A stretch of DNA of 6,582 bases from Phycisphaerae bacterium (GTDB taxonomy: Bacteria; Planctomycetota; Phycisphaerae; Phycisphaerales; SM1A02). The position numbers and the translations under genes are program-made. The stretch is from contig VGXJ01000104.1 in NCBI GenBank assembly GCA_016873375.1, positions 1 to 6,582 of the forward strand, written 5' to 3'. Below, one piece after another: positions 1 through 6,049 of the stretch (the first letter of the stretch is position 1; each line of letters begins with the position of its first letter). The notes below the pieces were generated by a model. The model saw only the letters and a list, made by a program, of their open reading frames with translations. It did not search any database and was not told the origin of the DNA.

Positions 1-848
1 ATGTCATCGAGGAGCTGTTCGTCGGCCCGCTTCACCGCGATCATGACGAGCTGGATGATGAGCACCGCGACCAGGGCCTGGCCCGTGGTGACGAACGCCG
101 TCTTCAGGCCATCGAGGACGCCCGTCAAGTTCTGCACGAGCGCCGAGACCTGCGACGAACCGGCGTCATCCTGCACCGAGCCCAGCGTGGCGCCGAACTG
201 CCCCATGGCCTCGGTCAGCCCGAGCACGGTGCCGATGAAGCCCAGCACCGGAATCGCCCAGATGAACCCGCGCAGCACCGTGTAGCCGGAATCGTTCGAC
301 GCCTCGTCCTGTTCCGCGCGCGAGGCGAGCAGTTCGTCCACATCCCCCACTCGGCCGAGGTTGCGCATCATGCGCAGCACTCCGCGCACCCTGGACAGGT
401 AGATGAACCGTTCGGGTTCGTCGGCGATCGCATCGATCCGATCGACGACCGCGTCAGCCGTCTCGGCCGTGAGCGTGAACGTGTTGGCGGTCGGGAGCAC
501 CGGTGCTTCCAGCACGGCGCGCTGGGCCTTGATCTTCATGGACTTCAAGAGGAGGAACGCGAGGCACCAGACGGTGAACACGATCACCGGGATCGGGATC
601 AACTGGTACGCCGTCATCTCGTGCCAGAGGAATGCGCCCCACGGCGTACCGCGGAACACGCCGACGATCAGGTACGCGCCGCCTGCCACGACCACGGTGG
701 CGATCAGGCACGCGAGCTGGCTCGGCGTCGTGCCCAAGCCGGCCTTGAAGCCCCAACGGGCCTCGGGGTCGAGTGCCTTGAATCGGTAGGCCGCAGCGGC
801 GGCATCGAGCCGGCGTGCGGCACGGTGGTTCGTATCGGCGGTCGTCAT
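1..848 (-). CDS. MotA/TolQ/ExbB family proton channel protein (3' end cut by window edge)
   Basis: An inner-membrane channel subunit of the MotA/TolQ/ExbB family. Known members let protons flow through the membrane to drive a partner (MotB, TolR or ExbD). The 282 visible residues hold about four hydrophobic helices, near residues 42-65, 79-102, 194-215 and 247-273. A roughly 90-residue, charged and probably cytoplasmic segment separates helices 2 and 3. The family signature is clear: IPVLGFIGTVLGL at 199-211, then LKTAFVTTGQAL at 248-259. T207 and T254/T255 sit where pore-lining threonines occur in ExbB/TolQ. The ATG at 848 overlaps the TGA of the 999-residue protein upstream (ATGA), and no good Shine-Dalgarno precedes it, so translation is probably coupled. 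The frame is still open at base 1, so the C-terminal tail and any ExbD/MotB/OmpA-like partner lie outside the window. The family call is secure. The physiological role (Tol-, Exb-, Mot- or Zorya-like) cannot be decided here. Confidence 0.93.
   Translation of the reverse strand, partial: MTTADTNHRAARRLDAAAAAYRFKALDPEARWGFKAGLGTTPSQLACLIATVVVAGGAYLIVGVFRGTPWGAFLWHEMTAYQLIPIPVIVFTVWCLAFLLLKSMKIKAQRAVLEAPVLPTANTFTLTAETADAVVDRIDAIADEPERFIYLSRVRGVLRMMRNLGRVGDVDELLASRAEQDEASNDSGYTVLRGFIWAIPVLGFIGTVLGLTEAMGQFGATLGSVQDDAGSSQVSALVQNLTGVLDGLKTAFVTTGQALVAVLIIQLVMIAVKRADEQLLDD
845..848 (-). promoter_or_regulatory. ATGA stop/start overlap (999-residue protein to proton channel)
   Basis: The TGA of the large coiled-coil protein (847-845) overlaps the ATG of the MotA/TolQ/ExbB gene (848-846). 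No strong Shine-Dalgarno precedes it. The coupling suggests the two membrane proteins are made together. Confidence 0.8.
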
Positions 849-3844
849 GGCTTGCTCTGCTGGGCTTCGTCGCGATAGAGGAGGATGGGACCGCGTCCGA
901 GTGCGAGGCCCGCATCGCTGGCGGTGCCATTGGTGACGCGAACAGGGACGAGGGCGCTTCGACCGAGCGATTGGGAGATGGCGAGGACCTCCTGCGCCGG
1001 GCGCCACAGGATGATGCGTCGCGTGCCGCGCCTTTCGTCAGCTTGCATCATGACGCCGACGGGCGCGTAGGTGCTCAACCCATCAAGCCGTTGCGATGCC
1101 GACTGGAGCGTCATGCCGCGCTTGAGCGGGAACTTGCCCACGAGTTCAGCAGCCTCGCGACGCTGCTGCGGCGTGGTCTGCTCCGGTGCGTGGCAGACCT
1201 TGACCCAGTCGAGGCTGAGCAGGCCGGCGTTCTGCTTGCGGATCAGCTCGAGCCACTCACGCAACGAGCGCGACCGATCCGCATCGACCGGCTGGCCGAG
1301 CCCATCAATCGCGATCTCGGTGAGGTTGGCGAGGACAGCCAGCTGCATCAGGGCATCCTGTCCTGGTGCGTTCGGCTTGAGTTCGGCCAGCTCGATCAGC
1401 ATTCGCGAGATCGCCGGCACGACCGTCGAACTGCGCGCCCCGCCGAGCCGTGAGATCCCATCCGCCCACGCCACCGAGACCGGCGACGCTACCGCTTCGC
1501 CGCGCACCTGATCGGCCTTGATCGAGGTGGCCGTGCCGAGCTTGTCAGGGGCCTCGATCAGATCGGTGGCGACCTCGAGCGCACCCTTGGTGGGCCCGCC
1601 GTCCACGGAAGCACGACGGTAGAAGAAGCGGCCTTGCTGGCGGAGGTTGATGACCTGCAAGTCGGCGTAGCCATCACGCTCGAGGGCAGCGACCACATCC
1701 TCGACCGTCGTGACGAGTTGTCGCTTCGCGGGATCCAACCGATCGCGAAGCGATTCGAGCCCGATGCGGAGCGGCGACTCCGGGAACTTGCGAAGGTGGG
1801 CCTCGATTTCGGTCAGCGCCTTCTGCGCGACCACAGGATCCTCGGCGACCTCGAACTCCGGCCCCAGGTACGCGAGCATGCTCGGTCGAAGCGTCTCGCG
1901 CCACTCGGCAAGCGCGAGCATCGCGTCATCGGTCTGGTCAGTCTCCTCGAAGGCGGTCCGAAGCCCGAGGTCGCCCAGCACCACGCCTGTCTGCCCCTTG
2001 AGCATGGACTTGATGTGATCGATGAACTGCTGCTCGCTCGTGATCTCGCGCGCCACCTCGTTCGGAGCAATCTGGCGGAGCGCCGCGTCCAGTGACGCCA
2101 TGCGCTCGGTCGCCTCGTCCAGCCGGTCTTTCACCGCAGCCTGGTCCGGCTCGAGCCGCTTGCTCGCCCGCTCCGTCTCGCTGACCTTGGCCTTCGCCGC
2201 CGCGAGTGCGGGGCCGAGCTTCTCGAGCGCCGTCTTGTAGCGCTGCCAGCGGTCCATGTCCACGCGCTCGCGTGCAGACCATTGCGACGGTGGCGGCCAC
2301 TCGCGAAGCACCTGGTCGGCATCGGCCATCGCCGAGCGGGTAATCGCATCGTGGCCAGCGGAAATCCCATCGCGATGCGCCGCGCAGCGACCGAGCGCAA
2401 GCTCGATCTTGGCCTTCGATGCATCGGACAGTCCGGCTTCCGCCAGAAGGCCACGCAGCGAGTTCTCCAGGAGCGTCACGCGTGGCAGCGGGACTTGTGC
2501 GGCAAGCGCCTCATCCACGGCAGCGAGTTCGCGGCCAGTGCGCTCCTCCAACGCGGCCAACCGGTCGCGCAGCGCCACAGCCGCATCCAGCACCCCGCGT
2601 TCCGCGGCGTTCAGATTGCCTGCATGCGCCTTCTCGATCCCCTCAGCAAGCGACACGGCGCGTTCGCCATCGTTGGCATCCATCGCAGCGGCAACGGCAT
2701 CGACCGCAGCCCTGCGTTCGGTGCTTCGCTGGTACGACACCACGGCAACGGTCAATACGCCGCCCACGACAAGCATGGCAGCGACACCTCCGACCAGTTG
2801 CAGGCGATGTCGACGTGCCTCGCGGTCTTCGTGCAACTGGATGAAGCGTCTCGCGCGCAGGTCGAGCCCCCCCGGCACCGGCATGGCCGAGTCGCAGATG
2901 CGCGCCCACGCTGTCAGGACGGCCTGCGCGTTGGCCTCATCGAGCAGCAGCAAATCCAGCTCTTCGAGTGCTCGCTCGTGGCGGGACTCACGCTCGCGCT
3001 GAGCCGTCGTCTCGGCCGACCACGCAAAGACTGGAGCGACCGAGGCAGCCACCTCGTCAGTCGGCATGACGCCGGACGATTGCTGCAGCTCGGCCCAGTC
3101 ACGCTCGAGTCGATCCACCTCGGCAAGATCGCTGGCCGCCTGTGCGGCGCGGAGTTCACCCTCCAGCGCGGCGAACCGCGCCTGCGCGACCTTGGCACGC
3201 AACGGCTGCGCGCGCGATTCGACGAGCTTGGCAAACTCTGGGTCGACCCGGGCCGCCCATCCGCCGCGACGGACCTCGTTCGCGAAGGCAATCAACTCCG
3301 CGTCTTCGATCGCTGACTGCATGCGCCGGCGTACATCGTCGATCCATTCGCGCTCGACCGTGGCGAGCTGAGCTGCCCATGCCCCGGAACCACCCTCCGC
3401 CACCATGAGGGCACGAAGCCTCTGCCGCATGGCTGCGGGGCGCTCGCCCTCCATGCACGCTCGACGGAAGCCGCGCAGCATCGGTTCCCGCTCGCCGTAC
3501 GCCAGCATGACCTGCTCGATTCGATCGTGCTCGGCCTCCGTGCCGGCGCGCACTCCATCGCACGAGGCACGCGCGAAGGACCCCACGCCGTCCTGCCGAC
3601 CAAGCACGCCATTCCATGCGACGGACTGCTTGAGCAGATCGGGGAAGTCAGCGATGACACCATGCGCCTCGCTCAGCAGCCCCTCGTCGGCGAACTCAAG
3701 CGCACGGCCGATCGACTGGCGCAGCGCAACTGCGAACGATCGAACGGTGGCAGCGATCTGCATGCGTTGCAGGTCGTCACCATCATGCGGTGACAGGGCG
3801 TCGAGCACCTGCTGGACTTCCCTAATGGTCGGTGTCAGGCTCAT
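845..3844 (-). CDS. 999-residue single-pass membrane protein with coiled coils, unknown function
   Basis: I do not recognise the family. The protein is Ala/Arg/Glu-rich and mostly helical. Residues 1-348 are soluble, and about 205-255 and 278-346 look like coiled coil or helical hairpins. One clear hydrophobic segment lies at about 349-371 (core GGVAAMLVVGGVLTVAVVS). Residues 372-999 form a large second soluble part, with a further coiled-coil-like stretch at about 540-595 (KAKVSETERASKRL onward). The last 70 residues or so look strand-rich (RRIILW, ALVPVRV, GPILLY). Basic residues flank both sides of the membrane segment, so orientation is uncertain. There is no signal peptide and no recognisable catalytic motif. 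ATG 3844 is the first start in the frame, with a weak GGGGA seven bases upstream. The gene follows the GAP1-like gene after 28 bases, and its stop overlaps the channel gene's start. A structural partner or stator linking the GTPase pair to the proton channel is plausible but inferred. Confidence 0.9.
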   Translation of the reverse strand: MSLTPTIREVQQVLDALSPHDGDDLQRMQIAATVRSFAVALRQSIGRALEFADEGLLSEAHGVIADFPDLLKQSVAWNGVLGRQDGVGSFARASCDGVRAGTEAEHDRIEQVMLAYGEREPMLRGFRRACMEGERPAAMRQRLRALMVAEGGSGAWAAQLATVEREWIDDVRRRMQSAIEDAELIAFANEVRRGGWAARVDPEFAKLVESRAQPLRAKVAQARFAALEGELRAAQAASDLAEVDRLERDWAELQQSSGVMPTDEVAASVAPVFAWSAETTAQRERESRHERALEELDLLLLDEANAQAVLTAWARICDSAMPVPGGLDLRARRFIQLHEDREARRHRLQLVGGVAAMLVVGGVLTVAVVSYQRSTERRAAVDAVAAAMDANDGERAVSLAEGIEKAHAGNLNAAERGVLDAAVALRDRLAALEERTGRELAAVDEALAAQVPLPRVTLLENSLRGLLAEAGLSDASKAKIELALGRCAAHRDGISAGHDAITRSAMADADQVLREWPPPSQWSARERVDMDRWQRYKTALEKLGPALAAAKAKVSETERASKRLEPDQAAVKDRLDEATERMASLDAALRQIAPNEVAREITSEQQFIDHIKSMLKGQTGVVLGDLGLRTAFEETDQTDDAMLALAEWRETLRPSMLAYLGPEFEVAEDPVVAQKALTEIEAHLRKFPESPLRIGLESLRDRLDPAKRQLVTTVEDVVAALERDGYADLQVINLRQQGRFFYRRASVDGGPTKGALEVATDLIEAPDKLGTATSIKADQVRGEAVASPVSVAWADGISRLGGARSSTVVPAISRMLIELAELKPNAPGQDALMQLAVLANLTEIAIDGLGQPVDADRSRSLREWLELIRKQNAGLLSLDWVKVCHAPEQTTPQQRREAAELVGKFPLKRGMTLQSASQRLDGLSTYAPVGVMMQADERRGTRRIILWRPAQEVLAISQSLGRSALVPVRVTNGTASDAGLALGRGPILLYRDEAQQSKP

Positions 3845-3872
3845 GAGTTGGTCCCCGATCGAATGGACATGG
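3845..3872 (-). other. 28-base intergenic gap with a weak ribosome-binding site
   Basis: This is the only non-overlapping junction in the window, between the stop of the GAP1-like gene and the ATG of the 999-residue protein. On the minus strand it carries GGGGA at 3856-3852, seven bases before the ATG, which is a poor Shine-Dalgarno match. No hairpin with a U-tract and no promoter-like elements are visible, so transcription probably reads straight through. Confidence 0.5.
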
Positions 3873-4814
3873 TCACCATAGCAAGAGCCCCAACGCCGCG
3901 AGCAGGATCACCCCAGCAACGGCGAAGAGCGCGATGGGCAGCCAGGGCCTGGTGGGCGTTGACACGACGGGCTCACGCGCAGTGCGCTCCGGCCGCAGCG
4001 GTTCGGCCAACCTTTCCGAGGATCTCACTTGCTCGTGGGCCGGACCGGCTGATGTCGCGCGTGCTGCAACCTGCTCCGGCAACTGTGACGGTGGCGGGGT
4101 GCTCACCGGCACGGCATGCGGGTTTGGTTCCGGGGTGGGCAAAGTGGGCGCGCGCAGCGAAAGATCGAGCGCGTGCGCATCGTGCTCCCGGGCAATCACG
4201 ATCGACGGCAGACCACGGCCCGCATTGACGACTGCCGCCGTGGACCACTGCACGGCCCACCTTCGCCTGGGCTCTATGCGTGCGGTGACTGCGGCGAAGA
4301 GCACCAAGGGATCGAGGCCACGCGGCAGTCGAACCGAGACCGTGGCCGCCTCCGCCGTGCTCAGGCGATCGGCAAGAAGCTCCAACCAGGCCGGATCGAC
4401 TCCCCACGGTGCGTCACCCCTTGACTGTGTCTGCGGCAGCATCGGCGGCGAACGCAGGCCGACCTCCGGCACCTCGCTTGCGAAGCGAAACGACCGAGCG
4501 AGCGCGATCGGGCCCTCGATGCATCGATCGCCCGGCTCGAGCACGAGGTGGTGCGCCACGCGATTGGCGCGGCCGGACCAATCGGCGCCGCATCGCGTCA
4601 CGCAAGTCAGGACCGGCCAAGCGGCTCCGGCCACCTGGCAGACGGCGTACGAGATCGCGCGATCGGCGGCCGCGTCGAGTTCCGATCCATCGCTCCGGGC
4701 CACGAGAGCGTCACGCAAGGGTCGCGGCAGGTCACGCGTCATGCACGCGACACCAAATCCCGACTGTCCGTCAAGGTCACGCGGCAAGGAGGTGTGAATC
4801 AGTTCGAAGCTCAT
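3873..4814 (-). CDS. GAP1-N2-like GTPase-associated protein with C-terminal membrane anchor
   Basis: Residues 1 to about 215 resemble the GTPase-associated protein 1 N-terminal domain type 2 (GAP1-N2), recalled from family patterns. The matches are the start MSFELIHTSLPRDLDGQSGF, the LTCVTRCGADWSGRANRVAHHLVL-type core at 69-92 (key residues D78, G81, R82, N84, H88, H89), and a later RRWAVQWSTA stretch at about 184-193, like the RW...FST segment of these proteins. Family members are encoded beside GTPases and are predicted to be their partners or regulators. No biochemical activity is assigned. Residues about 220-290 form a Pro/Ser/Arg-rich disordered linker. Residues 291-313 (core IALFAVAGVILLAALGLLLW) are a single hydrophobic helix ending at the C-terminus, so the protein looks tail-anchored with its domain in the cytoplasm. 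I do not see the extra middle and C-terminal domains of longer GAP1 proteins. The ATG at 4814 overlaps the GTPase stop by ATGA. No Shine-Dalgarno is evident, so coupled translation is likely. Confidence 0.85.
   Translation of the reverse strand: MSFELIHTSLPRDLDGQSGFGVACMTRDLPRPLRDALVARSDGSELDAAADRAISYAVCQVAGAAWPVLTCVTRCGADWSGRANRVAHHLVLEPGDRCIEGPIALARSFRFASEVPEVGLRSPPMLPQTQSRGDAPWGVDPAWLELLADRLSTAEAATVSVRLPRGLDPLVLFAAVTARIEPRRRWAVQWSTAAVVNAGRGLPSIVIAREHDAHALDLSLRAPTLPTPEPNPHAVPVSTPPPSQLPEQVAARATSAGPAHEQVRSSERLAEPLRPERTAREPVVSTPTRPWLPIALFAVAGVILLAALGLLLW
4811..4814 (-). promoter_or_regulatory. ATGA stop/start overlap (GTPase to GAP1-like protein)
   Basis: The GTPase TGA (4813-4811) overlaps the ATG of the GAP1-like gene (4814-4812). 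No clear Shine-Dalgarno lies upstream, so the second gene probably depends on ribosomes finishing the first. This would help the two partners be made in matched amounts. Confidence 0.8.
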
Positions 4815-6049
4815 GCGCAGGCGTCGAATCGGTACTCATGCAGGGCATCCGGCATCGCCTCGGAGAGGGCGACGATGAAGGGCACGGCAGCCCAGATGGG
4901 GCGCACACTCGCGGGCACGATGCTCATGGCTCCCGAGCTGGCATCGAGCTGCGGTGCACGGCCAAGTCCGCTGAACGGCACCACCTTGAATCCGGGCTCG
5001 ACCGATCGCACCGCACCAAGCACCTCCGGAAGATGACGCTCGAGGAACGCCACGCCACCACGATGCATGTGCGACAGCGTGGCTCCATCCGGCGCGCGCA
5101 TGGGGTGCGCGGTCGATGCGCTGCGGAGCACATCCTCGATTTCGGGTGCCAACGGCGACCAGAGGTCATGCTTGGAGAGCGCCACCACGACGCGAAGCGG
5201 GAGCGGCTCGCTCGCCGACAAGCCGCGCTGGCGACGCACACGGTTCACCAGTTCGACAAGCACAAGGTCTGCCCGACCCGGTGCGCTGCTGCTGCCTCCG
5301 AGCGCTGCCACGTGATCACGCCCACCGAGCGGCCCGTACACGCGGGGGTCCTGCGTGGGATCGATCACGAGCACGATCGCCGACGACACGCCCAAGTGTC
5401 GCGTCGCCTGCTCGAACGGCGGCACGGCACCAGGCAGGAAGTGCTCGCCGGCGTTGTCATAGAGCGCGAGCACGGACCGCACTCCACCGCGTGCGAGCCC
5501 GAAGAGCTGTGGCTTCGGCGCCGTGATCCGCAGATCGCCTCGTCGGTACGACCGATAGAGCCGCCCCGAGGTTTCGGTCTTCGCGATCATCGTCGGAACC
5601 TCGGGCGTCGCACTCTTGAAGAGCGTTCCTTCGAGATCGATCGTGAGGTCGTTCAGCGAAGGGTCGATGTCCGTGAAGTCGAGGCCCGGAACCACGAGGC
5701 CAGATCGCATCATGAACGTGGCTGCAGCCAGCAGCACGGACTTCCCGCTCGATGGTGCGCCCACGACGGACACCACCGTCTGGCCGACCTCCAGCAGCGC
5801 CGGCGGAACCTCAAGATGACACACCGGGCATGCCATGCGCATGCAGACTGCACCACCCGGATCGATGGCGCGCCCCTGGCGGTCGAAGCGTGTGGGCAGG
5901 AATCGCAAGGACTCGTCGGATCCCACGATGGGATCGCCCACGAGCGTCGGGCTCTCGGCGATGAACCGCACATCGGCCGAGGGGAACGCTGACCAGCACT
6001 GCGGGCATGTGGTGTTGGGGCGCAGCGTGCGGCGGAGTGTTGAGGTCAT
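4811..6049 (-). CDS. Zinc-ribbon P-loop GTPase, double-GTPase/GTPase-associated-system type
   Basis: A 412-residue predicted GTPase. A CPQC knuckle (C15, C18) and a second CPVC knuckle (C74, C77, with C69 nearby) suggest a zinc ribbon interrupted by about 55 residues. The GTPase domain follows directly: Walker A/G1 GAPSSGKS at 97-104; G3 YDNAGE at 197-202 (D198, G201); a hydrophobic strand IVLVIDPTQD at 225-234; G4 SKHD at 292-295, where NKxD or TKxD is more usual; and a G5-like FSGLG at 359-363. This motif order, and a zinc ribbon just before the P-loop, match the GTPases found beside GAP1 proteins in predicted bacterial conflict systems. There is no membrane segment, so it should be cytosolic. 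The ATG at 6049 has a good Shine-Dalgarno (AGGAAG, six-base spacing) and overlaps the previous gene's TGA. GTP hydrolysis is inferred from the motifs. The exact subfamily is less certain than the GTPase call. Confidence 0.87.
   Translation of the reverse strand: MTSTLRRTLRPNTTCPQCWSAFPSADVRFIAESPTLVGDPIVGSDESLRFLPTRFDRQGRAIDPGGAVCMRMACPVCHLEVPPALLEVGQTVVSVVGAPSSGKSVLLAAATFMMRSGLVVPGLDFTDIDPSLNDLTIDLEGTLFKSATPEVPTMIAKTETSGRLYRSYRRGDLRITAPKPQLFGLARGGVRSVLALYDNAGEHFLPGAVPPFEQATRHLGVSSAIVLVIDPTQDPRVYGPLGGRDHVAALGGSSSAPGRADLVLVELVNRVRRQRGLSASEPLPLRVVVALSKHDLWSPLAPEIEDVLRSASTAHPMRAPDGATLSHMHRGGVAFLERHLPEVLGAVRSVEPGFKVVPFSGLGRAPQLDASSGAMSIVPASVRPIWAAVPFIVALSEAMPDALHEYRFDACA
6046..6049 (-). promoter_or_regulatory. 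ATGA stop/start overlap (Pro-rich protein to GTPase)
   Basis: The TGA of the upstream gene (6048-6046) shares bases with the ATG of the GTPase gene (6049-6047). Such overlaps commonly couple translation by re-initiation, here helped by a proper Shine-Dalgarno. Confidence 0.8.

Noticed and set aside
1..848. Assignment as ZorA of a Zorya defence system
   Set aside because: The visible part shows only the shared channel domain. The diagnostic long C-terminal helical tail and the ZorB, ZorC, ZorD or ZorE neighbours are not present in the window.
815..1453. Plus-strand open frame of 212 codons spanning a gene junction
   Set aside because: It runs antisense across the ATGA overlap of two well-supported genes and has no recognisable motif, so it is a shadow frame.
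2282..3316. Plus-strand open frame of 344 codons
   Set aside because: It is opposite the 999-residue gene, has a composition rich in Arg, His and Gln, and shows no family motif. The minus-strand frame is longer and fits the operon.
845..3844. SMC/Rad50-like ATPase identity for the large coiled-coil protein
   Set aside because: There is no Walker A, Walker B or signature motif at either end, and a membrane helix sits in the middle, so an SMC-type ATPase is not supported.
3934..4797. Plus-strand open frame of 287 codons
   Set aside because: It is opposite the GAP1-like gene, rich in Ser, Arg and Ala, without domain signals. The opposite strand has clear family motifs and a terminal membrane helix.
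4409..5992. Long plus-strand open frame of 527 codons
   Set aside because: It lies mostly opposite the GTPase gene, whose G1, G3 and Cys motifs are clear. Its product is Arg/His-rich without hydrophobic core or motifs, which is the usual antisense shadow in GC-rich DNA.
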